Made by a program: the position numbers and the translations under genes. Of a stretch of 64,000 nt of DNA, positions 52,282-61,653 are shown piece by piece. The DNA lies in NCBI RefSeq assembly GCF_002285795.1, contig NZ_CP022961.1, positions 4,778,001-4,842,000 of the forward strand, written 5' to 3'. This stretch comes from Plantactinospora sp. KBS50 (lineage in GTDB: Bacteria; Actinomycetota; Actinomycetes; Mycobacteriales; Micromonosporaceae). Position 1 is the stretch's first letter. Each line of letters starts with the position of its first letter. Under the pieces are notes generated by a model. That model saw only the letters and a program-made list of their open reading frames with translations, was not told where the DNA came from and did no database searches.

Positions 52282-53225
52282 CGGCGGCCGGCCAGATCGG
52301 CGGCGCCGACCACGCCCGCGGTGTTGCCCAGCTCCGCGGGCCGGATCTCGGCCACCGCGATCCGGCCGCGCTGCGCCAGGGACTCCCGGTAGGACCGGTT
52401 GGTCGGCCCGAGCAGCAGGTCACCGGCCTCGATCACGCCGCCGCCGACCACCAGCAACTGCGGGTCGAGGATCTGCGCGAGGTCGGCCATCGTCATTCCC
52501 AGCCAGCGGCCCAACTGGGCGAACGCCTCGGCCGACACGGGGTCGCCGGCCTGCGCCGCCGAGGTGACCATCCGGCCGGTGATCGCCTCCGGGTCCCCGC
52601 CGGCGAGTTCGAGCAGCGCGGTGGCGCGGGCCGGTTCCTGGCGCGCGCCGGACCGGGCGAACCGGACCAGCGCGCTGCCGCTGGCGTACTGCTCGATGCA
52701 GCCCAACCGGCCGCAGCCGCACAGGTGTCCCTCGGGCACGGCCAGCACGTGGCCGAGTTCGCCGGCGATGCCGTGCGCCCCGCGCAGCAGTTCGCCGCCG
52801 AGCACGATGCCGCCGCCCACCCCGGTGCCGATGGTGAACATCACCATCGAGTCGTCCGCCGCGCGGGCCGCGCCGAACCGGAACTCCGCCCAGGCCGCGA
52901 CGTTCGCGTCGTTCTCGACGATCACCGGCAGGCCGACGGCCGCGCTCACGTAGTCCCGCAGCGGCTCGTCCCGCCAGGCGATGTTCGGGGCGAACAGCAC
53001 GGTGGACCGGTTCGCGTCGATCCAGCCGGCCGCGCCGATCCCCACCGCCTCGATCTGCCGCCCGGTGGCCAGTTCGGTGGCCACCTCGACGATGATGTCC
53101 CGGGTCTTGGCCACGTCGTCCGCGGGGGTGTCCCGGCGGATCTGGGTCAGGACCGCACCGGACTCGTCGACCACACCTCCGGCCACCTTCGTGCCGCCGA
53201 CGTCGACCCCGATGCTCAGCGCCAC
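52278..53225 (-). CDS. glkA: ROK-family glucokinase
   Basis: 315 aa. N-terminal ATP motif SIGVDVGGTKVAGGVVD, catalytic VIVENDANVAAWAEF (Asp), ATP-binding FTIGTGVGGGIVLGG and the zinc-binding GHLCGCGRLGCIEQYASG identify a ROK kinase with its Cys-x-Cys-x4-Cys and His ligands. GTG 53225 is chosen since the GAGGGGAG site is eight bases away; GTG 53234 is one base from it. In Streptomyces the orthologous glkA lies in the same gene set and mediates glucose repression; that role is inferred here. Confidence 0.9.
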   Translation of the reverse strand: MALSIGVDVGGTKVAGGVVDESGAVLTQIRRDTPADDVAKTRDIIVEVATELATGRQIEAVGIGAAGWIDANRSTVLFAPNIAWRDEPLRDYVSAAVGLPVIVENDANVAAWAEFRFGAARAADDSMVMFTIGTGVGGGIVLGGELLRGAHGIAGELGHVLAVPEGHLCGCGRLGCIEQYASGSALVRFARSGARQEPARATALLELAGGDPEAITGRMVTSAAQAGDPVSAEAFAQLGRWLGMTMADLAQILDPQLLVVGGGVIEAGDLLLGPTNRSYRESLAQRGRIAVAEIRPAELGNTAGVVGAADLAGRR

Positions 53226-53289
53226 CGTCGCCACTCCCCTCTGCCGTGCCGTACCCGGCACCCGATACACCGCCGCGGGCGGACGTCCC

Positions 53290-54099
53290 TCACTCCGTGC
53301 GCCGGACGTCGTCGTCCGGCGGGCCGGCGTCCTCCGGGGCCCGGCTGGCCGGCACCGTCGGGCCGGGCGCGACGCCGCCGGCACCCGCCGGCGGGCCGGA
53401 TCCGGCCGGCTCCCGGCCCGGATCCGCGGTCGTCGCGGCCGCCCAGACGTCCCGCTCGGCCGTTGGCTGTGCATCATGCCGGGTACGGGTCGCCGCGCGC
53501 CACACCCGGTCCGGATCGCCGGACGCGGCGGGCCGGGCCGGGCGTGGTCGGGCCGGTCCGGGGGCGCCCGAGGCCGCCGGTCGGGCACCGCCCGGCGGCG
53601 GTGCGCCGGCGTCGCTCGGCGCGGCCGGGCCGGTCCCGTTCGGCGCGGCCGGGTCGGCGTCGCTCGGTGCGGCCGGGTCGGCGTCGGTGGGTGCGGTGCC
53701 GCCGGCCTCGGCCGGCGCCTCCGCGCCGGGGGGTACGAGCGAGCGGAGCAGGCTGGCCAGCCCGGCCGCCAGGTCACCCGCGCCGGTGCTGAGCCGCTCG
53801 GCGAACTCCGGGCTCGGGTCGCGCAGCGCCGCGATGGTCCGGCAGACCGGGCAGACGCAGCACTCGGCGCTGCCGGTGGCGAACCGCGCGCCGGTGCCCT
53901 GGGCGGCGGGACCGGCGGACGGGCCGCCGGTGGCCCCCGGGGTCTGCGCCGGGGCGGTGAACCGGCCGAGCGCGCCGAGCAGCTGGTCCACCGGACCCGC
54001 GACCCGGTGACCGGCGGCGGCCAGCCGGGCCGCGGCCAGCGCACTGGCCACCAGTCGTTCCGCCTCGTGCCGGGCGTTGCCCGGGTCCATCTGCGCCAT
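53290..54099 (-). CDS. DUF5304-like protein with CxxC motif and disordered acidic tail
   Basis: 269 aa. Residues 1-110 are helical with MAQMDPGNARHEAERLVASAL and a FATGSAECCVCPVC motif at about 75-88 (metal or redox cysteines), then PSPEFAERLSTGAGDLAAGLASLL. The remaining 150 residues are Pro/Ala/Asp-rich with repeats such as SDADPAAP and end in DDDVRRTE. Proteins of this type stand beside glucokinase and SRPBCC genes in Streptomyces (DUF5304, recalled not verified). Function unknown. Confidence 0.7.
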   Translation of the reverse strand: MAQMDPGNARHEAERLVASALAAARLAAAGHRVAGPVDQLLGALGRFTAPAQTPGATGGPSAGPAAQGTGARFATGSAECCVCPVCRTIAALRDPSPEFAERLSTGAGDLAAGLASLLRSLVPPGAEAPAEAGGTAPTDADPAAPSDADPAAPNGTGPAAPSDAGAPPPGGARPAASGAPGPARPRPARPAASGDPDRVWRAATRTRHDAQPTAERDVWAAATTADPGREPAGSGPPAGAGGVAPGPTVPASRAPEDAGPPDDDVRRTE

Positions 54100-54138
54100 G
54101 TCCGACCCCTCACCGCGGCGATTGCGCCGGGTACGCCG

Positions 54139-54594
54139 TCACGGCGTACCCTCGCCGGCTTCCACCCGCCGCTTGAGGTGCTTCAGCGCGGCATCCATGA
54201 TCATCTTTTCGGCCTTGCGACGGAACATCCCGAGCGTCGCGACCGACAGCTCGACGGCCAGCGTGTAGGTGACGGTGCAGGTCCCGTCTCCGTTCTCGGT
54301 GAGGTCGTAGGAACCGGTCTGCCGGCGCTGCATCCGGCTCGGCGCGGCCAACTCCCACTCGATCCGGGTCAGGTCCTCCGCGTACGAGTACACCAGCGTG
54401 TAGTCGTCGGCCAGCATGCCGGCATCCACCACGAAGCGTACCCGGCTGGCGTACCCGTCCTCATATTCCTCGATCACCTCGGCGTCGCGTACCGCCTCGG
54501 CCCACTCCGGATAGCGCGCAAAATCGCAGATCACCTCCGCCACCCGGGAACACGGCGCCGAGATCACGATCGACTGGGTGGAGGACTCCGCCAT
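54139..54594 (-). CDS. SRPBCC-family (polyketide cyclase/dehydrase-like) protein
   Basis: 151 aa. START-like fold: STQSIVISAPCSRVAEVICD at the N-terminus, RYPEWAEAVRDAEV, a long beta sheet and the C-terminal helix MIMDAALKHLKRRVEAGEG. Likely binds a hydrophobic ligand; no catalytic residues can be assigned. It matches Rv2185c in position, divergent from the acyl-CoA synthetase gene as in mycobacteria. Confidence 0.88.
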   Translation of the reverse strand: MAESSTQSIVISAPCSRVAEVICDFARYPEWAEAVRDAEVIEEYEDGYASRVRFVVDAGMLADDYTLVYSYAEDLTRIEWELAAPSRMQRRQTGSYDLTENGDGTCTVTYTLAVELSVATLGMFRRKAEKMIMDAALKHLKRRVEAGEGTP

Positions 54595-54766
54595 GGGGGG
54601 CAGGCTACCCTCTGTGCCGCCTCGGGGGTCCGGGCGGCTCGCCCGGCCCCACCGGCGCAGCCGCGTCCGCCTTGCGGGCAGGACCGGGGCGGGCCGGGTA
54701 GGTTCGACAGGCCGGGCGCGTCGCCAGCACGTCGCGCGGGCAACGAGTACGTACGAGGGAGTTCAG

Positions 54767-56569
54767 GTGCGCGAGTTCTCGGTCCCCCCGGTCGTCACCG
54801 TCGGCGAGGCGGCGAACCTGACCGATCCGGTCTGGGCGAACGCCTCGGCCGCCCCCGACTTCGTCCAGTTCGTCCGGCCCGCCCCGGACGGCGGACCGGG
54901 CTGGACCGACGTCACCTGCCGGCAGTTCCGGGACGAGGTGGTGGCGGTGGCCCGGGGGCTGATCGCCGCCGGGATCGAGCCGGGCGCCCGGGTCGGGCTG
55001 ATGAGCCACACCCGGTACGAGTGGACCCTGCTCGACTACGCGATCTGGGCGGCCGGCGCGGTGACCGTGCCGATCTACGAGACCTCCAGCGCCGAGCAGA
55101 TGGCCTGGATCCTCGCCGACTCGGGCGCGGTGGCCTGCGTGGTCGAGACCAACGCGCACGCCCTGACGCTGGCCGGCATCCGGGACCGGCTGCCCGGCCT
55201 GCGGCACGTCTGGGAGATCGAGACCGGCGACCTGGAGGGGCTGCTCGCCGGCGGCGCCACCGTCGACCCGGCGCAGGTCGACGCGCGGCGGGCCGGGGTG
55301 CGCTCCGGCGACCTGGCCACGATCATCTACACCAGCGGGACCACCGGCCGGCCCAAGGGCTGCGCGCTGACCCACCGCAACATGTACGCGGACATCGCCA
55401 ACGCGATCCCGGTGCTGCCCGACCTCTTCCACGAGGGCGCCTCGACCCTGCTGTTCCTGCCGCTGGCGCACGCGTTCGCCCGCCTGATCCAGATCGGCGT
55501 GGTGTTCGCCCGGGCCACCATGCTGCACGCCCCGGACGCCAGGAACCTGGCCGAGAACCTGCGGGCCTTCCAGCCCACCTTCCTGCTGTCGGTGCCGCGG
55601 GTGTTCGAGAAGGTCTACAACGCCGCCGCGCAGCGCGCCGAGGCCGACGGCAAGGGCAACATCTTCAGCCGGGCCGAAAGGGTCGCCGTCGCGTACAGCC
55701 AGGCGCTGGACACGCCGTCCGGCCCCGGCCTGCGGCTCCGGCTCCAGCATCGGGCCTTCGACCGGCTGGTCTACCGGAAGCTGCGGGCGGCGCTGGGCGG
55801 CCGGTGCCGGGCGGCGATCTCCGGCGGCGCGCCGCTGGGTGCCCGGCTCGGCCACTTCTTCCGCGGGATCGGCGTGACCGTCCAGGAGGGCTACGGGCTC
55901 ACCGAGACCTCGCCCGCGGCGGCCGTCAACCTCTCCGGCGCCGTCCGGATCGGCACCGTCGGCCGGCCGCTGCCCGGCGTGACGCTGCGGGTCGCGGACG
56001 ACGGCGAGGTGCTGGTCAAGGGCGACATCGTGTTGACCGGGTACTGGAACAATCCGGACGCCACCGCCGAGGCGCTGCGGGAGGGCTGGTTCTCCACCGG
56101 CGACCTGGGACAACTGGACGACGACGGCTACCTGACGATCACCGGCCGGAAGAAGGAGATCATCGTCACCGCGGCCGGCAAGAACGTCTCCCCCGCGGTG
56201 CTGGAGGATCTCGTCCGGGCGCATCCGCTGGTCAGCCAGTGCGTCGTGGTCGGCGACCGACAGCCCTTCATCGCGGCCCTGGTGACCATCGACCCCGATG
56301 CCTGGCCCAACTGGCTGGCCGCGCACGGCCACCCGGCCGACACCCCCGTGGCGGACCTGCGGGAGCACCCGCAGTTGCGCGCCGAGATCCAGGAGTGCCT
56401 CGACGAGGCCAACCGGGCGGTCTCCCGGGCCGAGGCCATCAAGCAGTTCCGGGTGCTGCCGACCGACTTCACCGAGGCCGGAGGTGAGCTGACCCCGTCG
56501 CTCAAGGTGAAGCGGAACGTCGTACACAAGACATACGCCGCGGAGATCGCGGCAATCTACGAGAGCTGA
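54767..56569 (+). CDS. fadD15: Long-chain acyl-CoA synthetase (FadD15-type AMP-binding enzyme)
   Basis: 600 aa from GTG 54767 (GAGGGAG site). ANL-superfamily motifs: P-loop TIIYTSGTTGRPKG (about 180), YGLTETSP, STGDLGQLDDDGYLTITGRKKE, and the C-terminal Lys region SLKVKRNVVHKTYA. It activates fatty acids to acyl-CoA via acyl-AMP. Equivalent in place to Rv2187. The histidine kinase gene starts 14 bases after the stop. Confidence 0.92.
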   Translation: MREFSVPPVVTVGEAANLTDPVWANASAAPDFVQFVRPAPDGGPGWTDVTCRQFRDEVVAVARGLIAAGIEPGARVGLMSHTRYEWTLLDYAIWAAGAVTVPIYETSSAEQMAWILADSGAVACVVETNAHALTLAGIRDRLPGLRHVWEIETGDLEGLLAGGATVDPAQVDARRAGVRSGDLATIIYTSGTTGRPKGCALTHRNMYADIANAIPVLPDLFHEGASTLLFLPLAHAFARLIQIGVVFARATMLHAPDARNLAENLRAFQPTFLLSVPRVFEKVYNAAAQRAEADGKGNIFSRAERVAVAYSQALDTPSGPGLRLRLQHRAFDRLVYRKLRAALGGRCRAAISGGAPLGARLGHFFRGIGVTVQEGYGLTETSPAAAVNLSGAVRIGTVGRPLPGVTLRVADDGEVLVKGDIVLTGYWNNPDATAEALREGWFSTGDLGQLDDDGYLTITGRKKEIIVTAAGKNVSPAVLEDLVRAHPLVSQCVVVGDRQPFIAALVTIDPDAWPNWLAAHGHPADTPVADLREHPQLRAEIQECLDEANRAVSRAEAIKQFRVLPTDFTEAGGELTPSLKVKRNVVHKTYAAEIAAIYES

Positions 56570-56583
56570 CTACCATCCGTCAG

Positions 56584-58266
56584 GTGTCCGCGCCGAGAAT
56601 CGCCCGCATCCACCCGCATCCGTTGGCGGTGACCGCGCGCCTGGTCATGCTCGCGCTGGTCGCGGTGCTGATCCTGGTCGCCACGCGGGATCCGGTCCAG
56701 CTCGAATGGGTGGTGCTGCTCGCCGCGGCCGGCGCCCCGGCGGCGCTGGCGCCCCGACACCGGCTGTTTGGGCCGCTCGGCCGGTTCGCCGAGGTGGTGA
56801 TCATCGCGTTGGCCGCCAGCCAGGTGGCGGCGGCCGCCGCCGGCGACGGCTGGGGCGCCTCGGCCGTACTGCCCTATCTCGCGGTGCCGCTCACCGCGGC
56901 GGCCCTGAGCCGGCGCACCGTCGAGGGGTCGGCGCTGATCGGCGTCACCGCGGGCGTCCTGCTGGTCAGCGGGGCCGTCACCACCGCCGCCGCCGGCGAG
57001 CGGCAGCTCGTCCAGCCCTGGTACCTCGCGGTCTGCGCGCAGTGGCTGGTGCTGGCCGCGCTCGGGTTGTACACCGCCGCCACCTTCCAACGGGTGGTCC
57101 GGGCGCGTGGCGCCGCGCAGCCGCAGCCGTACGCCGAGGCGACCCGGCTGCTCACCCAGCTGCGCAGCGTGGCGCGGCAGCTTCCCGGCGCCACCCTGGA
57201 TCCCGGCGGCATCTCCGAGCACCTGGTGGAGGAGCTGCTCACCGTGACCCGGGCCGACCGGGCGGCCGTACTGTCGGCCAGCGGCGGCGGCCGGCTGGTG
57301 GTGCTCGCCCAGCGCGGGGCGGACCGGGTCGACTGGGAGACGACGCTGGACGCGGACTCCGCGATCGCCGACGCCTGGGCCAGCCAGCAGCCGCAGACCG
57401 CGCACCGCTCGCAGGCCCGCTCGCACCCCGGCGGGGACGTCTCGGCCCTTGTCGTCCCGCTGGTGGCGGGCGTACGGACGGTCGGCCTGGTCGCCCTGGA
57501 GGCGGACGTGGCGAGCGCGTACCCGCTGCCGGTGGTGGCCCGGGTGCGCGCGCTTACCGATCCGGCCGCGCTGCGGCTGGAGGCGGCGCTGCTCTTCGAC
57601 GAGGTCCGGTCGCTGGCCACCAACGAGGAGCGGCAGCGGCTGGCCCGGGAGATCCACGACGGGGTGGCGCAGGAACTCGTGATGGTCGGCTACGGGATCG
57701 ACAACGCGTTGGCCACCGTGCACTCGGACGCCAAGGAGACCGAGGAGGCGCTGCGGACGCTGCGCGCCGAGGTGACCCGGGTGATCACGGAACTGCGGCT
57801 GAGCCTGTTCGAGTTGCGCAGCGAGGTCGACCGGCACGGCGGGCTCGCGGCGGCCATCGCCGAGTACGCCCGGACCGTGGGTGCCTCCGCCGGGCTGCGC
57901 GTGCACCTGTCGCTGGACGAGTCGACCGCCCGGCTGCCGGCCGCGACCGAGGCAGAACTCCTCCGGATAGCCCAGGAAGCGGTCACCAACGCCCGAAAGC
58001 ACGCGAGTGCGGCAAATCTCTGGGTCACCTGTGAGGTGGATCCCCCGTACGCCCGAATAGAAGTGTCGGATGATGGTCAGGGCATCGCTGACCAGCGGCC
58101 CGACGGGCGGTACGGTCTTGCGATCATGGCAGAGAGGGCGGAACGTATCCGGGGCCGGCTGGAGATCAGTCCTCGCCACCCGAGCGGCACGACCGTCGCA
58201 GTGGTGGTCGGGACCTCCCCTCGGCGAGACAACGTGCGCGGTAGCACCGCACCAGAAGGGGAGTAG
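56584..58266 (+). CDS. Sensor histidine kinase (NarL-type, GAF-like domain)
   Basis: 560 aa from GTG 56584. About five to six N-terminal membrane helices (residues 15-175) form the sensor region, a GAF-like domain covers about 200-330, the HisKA_3 dimer helix has the phosphorylated His in RLAREIHDGVAQEL (about 355), and the ATPase domain has EAVTNARKHA, SDDGQGI and YGLAIMAERAERIRG. It should phosphorylate the response regulator encoded eight bases downstream. Signal unknown. Confidence 0.92.
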   Translation: MSAPRIARIHPHPLAVTARLVMLALVAVLILVATRDPVQLEWVVLLAAAGAPAALAPRHRLFGPLGRFAEVVIIALAASQVAAAAAGDGWGASAVLPYLAVPLTAAALSRRTVEGSALIGVTAGVLLVSGAVTTAAAGERQLVQPWYLAVCAQWLVLAALGLYTAATFQRVVRARGAAQPQPYAEATRLLTQLRSVARQLPGATLDPGGISEHLVEELLTVTRADRAAVLSASGGGRLVVLAQRGADRVDWETTLDADSAIADAWASQQPQTAHRSQARSHPGGDVSALVVPLVAGVRTVGLVALEADVASAYPLPVVARVRALTDPAALRLEAALLFDEVRSLATNEERQRLAREIHDGVAQELVMVGYGIDNALATVHSDAKETEEALRTLRAEVTRVITELRLSLFELRSEVDRHGGLAAAIAEYARTVGASAGLRVHLSLDESTARLPAATEAELLRIAQEAVTNARKHASAANLWVTCEVDPPYARIEVSDDGQGIADQRPDGRYGLAIMAERAERIRGRLEISPRHPSGTTVAVVVGTSPRRDNVRGSTAPEGE

Positions 58267-58274
58267 CCCGGAAC

Positions 58275-58943
58275 ATGACCACCAGCCCCATGCCGACGAC
58301 ACGCACCAAGGTCCTGCTCGTCGATGATCACGACCTGATCCGCAAGGGACTGCGGCACGCCTTCGAACGAGACCGGCAATTCGAGGTGGTTGGCGAGGCC
58401 GCCACCGCCGCCGAGGGCGTCCGGCAGGCCGGGGCCCTCCAACCGGATGTCGTGATCATGGACCTCCGGCTGCCCGACGGCAGCGGACTGGAGGCCACCC
58501 GGGCGCTACGCAAGTCCAGCTCCACCATGGGGATCGTGGTGCTGACCATGTACGCGGGCGACGACCAGCTCTTCGGTGCCCTGGAGGCCGGCGCGAGCGC
58601 GTTCGTGCCCAAGACCGCCCCCGCCGACGAGGTGGTGGCCGCCGCCCGGCACGCGGCCTCGTCACCCAGCGCGTTCACCGCGGCCGACCTCGCCGAGGCG
58701 ATGAAGCGCCGGCTCGCCCCCTCCGGCCCGCAGCTCAGTCCCCGCGAGGGCCAGGTGCTGCGGCTGCTCGCCGACGGCATGAGCGTGGCCGGCATCGCCA
58801 AGCAGCTGTTCGTGAGCGAGTCGACCGCCAAGACGCACATCTCGAAGCTCTACGAGAAGCTCGGCGCCGCCAACCGCGCCCAGGCGCTGATGACGGCGCT
58901 GCGGCTCGGGCTGCTTGAGGCACCGGACGCGCCCAAGTTCTGA
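58275..58943 (+). CDS. NarL/FixJ-type response regulator
   Basis: 222 aa. Receiver domain with KVLLVDDHDLIRKGL, phospho-acceptor Asp in DVVIMDLRLPDGSG and Lys in AFVPKTAPADE, followed by a LuxR-type HTH (LSPREGQVLRLLADGMSVAG then SESTAKTHISKLYEKLGA, about 155-205). Partner of the upstream kinase. The stop lies in a 14-bp tandem duplication. Confidence 0.94.
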   Translation: MTTSPMPTTRTKVLLVDDHDLIRKGLRHAFERDRQFEVVGEAATAAEGVRQAGALQPDVVIMDLRLPDGSGLEATRALRKSSSTMGIVVLTMYAGDDQLFGALEAGASAFVPKTAPADEVVAAARHAASSPSAFTAADLAEAMKRRLAPSGPQLSPREGQVLRLLADGMSVAGIAKQLFVSESTAKTHISKLYEKLGAANRAQALMTALRLGLLEAPDAPKF

Positions 58944-58965
58944 TCGACCGTTTCTGATCGACCGT
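58938..58965. repeat. 14-bp perfect tandem duplication over the response-regulator stop
   Basis: TTCTGATCGACCGT occurs at 58938-58951 and again at 58952-58965. The first copy contains the stop TGA (58941-58943), the second a TGA in another frame. Confidence 0.9.
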
Positions 58966-58968
58966 CCG

Positions 58969-59009
58969 GCGTCCCGGCCCGACCCCGTCGCGGGTCCGGG
59001 CCGGGACGC
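58969..59009. terminator. Bidirectional terminator-like hairpin
   Basis: GCGTCCCGGCCCGACCC pairs with GGGTCCGGGCCGGGACGC (one bulged base) around CGTCGC, between the convergent response-regulator and PimB' genes. No U-tract. Confidence 0.65.
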
Positions 59010-59103
59010 GGACGGTACTCAGGCGGCGGCACTCGGGCGACGGTACGCAGGGCGGCGGCGCTCAGGCGGCGCTACGCAGGCGCCGGCGCTCCGGCAGCGG
59101 GGC

Positions 59104-60228
59104 TCAGGCGGCGAGCAGTTCGGCCAACCGGGCGGCCTGCCGGTCCCAGCGCCACTCCCGATCCGTCCAGGCCCGCCCGGCCGCGCCCATCCGGGCCGCC
59201 AGTGACCGGTCGGTGAGCAGGGTGACCAGCCGGTCGACCAGGGCCGCGCCGTCCCGCCCGCCGACCACGAAACCGGTCTCGCCGTCCCGGACCGCGTCCG
59301 GCGCCCCGCCGGAGTCGCCGGCGATCACCGGCAGGCCGGTGGCCGACGCCTCCAGGTAGACGATGCCCAGCCCCTCCACGTCCAGGCCGCGGTTGCGGGT
59401 CCGGCAGGGCATCGCGTACACGTCGCCGGCCGCGTAGTGCTCGGGCAGCTCGGCCCAGGAGACCGAGCCGGTGAAGACGACGTCCCGCTCGACGCCGGAC
59501 TCCCGGGCCAGGCGTTGCAGCCTCGACCGGTACGGCCCGCCACCGACGACCAGCAGCGCCGCGTCCGGCACCCGGCGGCGGACCGCCGCAAGCGCGCGGA
59601 TCAGCGCGTCCTGCCCCTTGCGGGGCACCAGCCGGGACACGCACACCACCACCGGACGGTCGGTGAGGCCGTACCGGGCCCGCACCGGGCCGCCGTCCAC
59701 CCCCGGGTGGTACGTCTCGACGTCCACCCCGGGAGCGAGCCGGCGCAACTGCGTGAGCCCATCCATCACCGGCGCGAGCCGGCGCCGGGTGTACTCGCCC
59801 AGGTAGGTCACCACGTCCGCCCCCCGGGCCACGCGGCGCAGCAGCGGCCGGCTGCCCGGCACGCTCGTCCAGCCGGCCTCGTGCCCGTGGGTCAGCGCCA
59901 CCACCCGGTCCACCCCGGCCCGCCGGCGCAGCCCGTCGGCGAGCAGCCCCAGCGGGGCCGCGGCGCCGAACCAGACGGTGTCGCAGCCCCGGTCCCGGGC
60001 CAGTTCCGCGGCCCGGCGGGCCACCCGGGGGGTCGGCAGCAGCACCGAGGTCGGGTCGCGGACCACCTCGAACGGCTGTTCGGCATCGAACGCCGCGGCG
60101 TCGCGCCAGGAGGAGGTGTACACCACCACGGAGTCGGCCGGCTGGCCGAGCGCGAGGCGGTGCACGAACACCTGGATCCCCCCGGGCCGGGGCGGGAAGT
60201 CGTTCGTGACCAGCAGGGTGCGGTTCAC
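59104..60228 (-). CDS. pimB: GT4 mannosyltransferase, PimB'-type
   Basis: 374 aa from GTG 60228 in a GTGA overlap with the M48 protease stop. N-terminal LLVTNDFPPRPGGIQVFVH is the Gly-rich GT-B start; VVVCVSRLVPRKGQDALIRA binds the nucleotide sugar; the E-x7-E motif is in EGLGIVYLEASATGLPVI. Closest to mycobacterial PimB' (Rv2188c), which adds the second mannose to phosphatidylinositol mannoside. The order FadD15, PimB' is retained, with a two-component system inserted and the M48 gene upstream. Confidence 0.88.
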   Translation of the reverse strand: MNRTLLVTNDFPPRPGGIQVFVHRLALGQPADSVVVYTSSWRDAAAFDAEQPFEVVRDPTSVLLPTPRVARRAAELARDRGCDTVWFGAAAPLGLLADGLRRRAGVDRVVALTHGHEAGWTSVPGSRPLLRRVARGADVVTYLGEYTRRRLAPVMDGLTQLRRLAPGVDVETYHPGVDGGPVRARYGLTDRPVVVCVSRLVPRKGQDALIRALAAVRRRVPDAALLVVGGGPYRSRLQRLARESGVERDVVFTGSVSWAELPEHYAAGDVYAMPCRTRNRGLDVEGLGIVYLEASATGLPVIAGDSGGAPDAVRDGETGFVVGGRDGAALVDRLVTLLTDRSLAARMGAAGRAWTDREWRWDRQAARLAELLAA

Positions 60229-61502
60229 CGGCCGGCCTGCCGCGGGTACGCCCGGGCCGCCGCGATCCGCTCCACCGTGGACGGGTGGCTGGCCGAGTAG
60301 AGGTACTCCCAGCGGGGCGGGTCGGGGTCGCTGAGGTTGACCGCCGAGAGCCGCCGCTGCATCGCCTCGAAGGCGTCGGGGTCGCCGGTGAGGGCCAGCG
60401 CGTGCGCGTCCGCGCGCGCCTCCACCCGCCGGGAGAGCAGGGCCTGCGCCGGGGCCGCGACGATGCCGGCCACCGCCAGCACCGCGAGCAGCAGCGGCAG
60501 CGCCTGCGGCTGCGCGATGCCGTCCGCGCCGACGGCCCGCTCCACCCCGGCCGCGCGGAGCAGCCCGGACCACTCCCCCAGCAGCCGGACCGCCACCACC
60601 GCCAGCGCCACGGAGAGCGCGCCGAGCACCGTGCCGCTGACCACGTCCCGGTCCCGGGCGTGCCCCAGCTCGTGCGCCACCACGGCCACCACCTCGGCCG
60701 GCGGCGCCTCGGCGAGCAGGGTGTCGTAGACGACGATCCGCCGGGTGGGCCCGAGACCCGAGACGTAGGCGTTGACCGCCCGGCTGCGCCGCGACGCGTC
60801 GGCGACCAGCACGTCGTGCACGGGCACCCCGTCCCGTTGCGCCAGGGCCAGCAGCTCGGTGCGCAGCGGACCCGGCTCCATCGGGGTGAACCGGTTGAAG
60901 ACGGGTTCCACCAGCACCGGCAGGATGAACGAGAGCAGCACCACCAGCGCCGCCGCCCCGGCCGCGCCGAACGCCCACCACCAGCGCGGGGCGAGCCGGG
61001 TCACGCCGTAGAAGCCGAACAGGGCCACCGCACCGATCACGGCGGTCACCGCGTACGAGCGCAGCAGGTCGCCGGCCCAACCGCCCCAGCCCTGGGTGGA
61101 CAGGCCGTACCGGACCACCACGGTGTGCCGCCAGGCGGCGAACGGCAGGGTGACCAGGTCGGCCAGCAGGATCACGGCGATGCCGCCGAGCACCGCCTCG
61201 GCGACCCAGTGCCCGCCGAACGGGCGGCCGACCAGGCGGACCAGGCCGGACCCGAGCGGGGTGAGACCGAGCAGCAGGGCGACGAGCAGCCCGATCGCCA
61301 TCGAGGCGTACCGGGCGGGTCGGAGTGCGGCGGCGAACGCGCGACCGCGGGCGACCTGGCTGGCCGGCAGCTCACGCAGGGCCGCCAGCTGGTCGGCCCG
61401 CGGCGCCGGTGGCCGGCTCCACGGCACCAGCAGCAGCGCCGCGAGCAGCAGGGCCACGGCGATCCCGATCAGGGTCGCCGCCGCCCATGCCCGTGGACTC
61501 AT
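60225..61502 (-). CDS. M48 family (Ste24/HtpX-like) membrane metallopeptidase
   Basis: 425 aa. About six helices in total; the active site VAVVAHELGHARD (zinc His, catalytic Glu) at about residue 280 and the third ligand in RRVEARADAHALA (about 360) are intact. The fold is like CAAX prenyl protease 1, and VRYGLSTQGWGGWAGD near residue 130 is characteristic. Role in actinomycetes is not established; membrane-protein quality control is likely. Convergent with nothing; it leads into pimB. Confidence 0.9.
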   Translation of the reverse strand: MSPRAWAAATLIGIAVALLLAALLLVPWSRPPAPRADQLAALRELPASQVARGRAFAAALRPARYASMAIGLLVALLLGLTPLGSGLVRLVGRPFGGHWVAEAVLGGIAVILLADLVTLPFAAWRHTVVVRYGLSTQGWGGWAGDLLRSYAVTAVIGAVALFGFYGVTRLAPRWWWAFGAAGAAALVVLLSFILPVLVEPVFNRFTPMEPGPLRTELLALAQRDGVPVHDVLVADASRRSRAVNAYVSGLGPTRRIVVYDTLLAEAPPAEVVAVVAHELGHARDRDVVSGTVLGALSVALAVVAVRLLGEWSGLLRAAGVERAVGADGIAQPQALPLLLAVLAVAGIVAAPAQALLSRRVEARADAHALALTGDPDAFEAMQRRLSAVNLSDPDPPRWEYLYSASHPSTVERIAAARAYPRQAGR

Positions 61503-61653
61503 CGGCCCGCTCCTCCCGCCGCCGGTGCGCGTCGGCCCATCCTAGGGCGTGCCTCGCGGATCCCCGCGGAGCGCGGCGGAGTCCGGCCGACGGTCGGGCC
61601 CGATGCCGACGGCCCGGCGAGATGGCGGCGGTCAGGCGACGTGCCGGCGGCGG

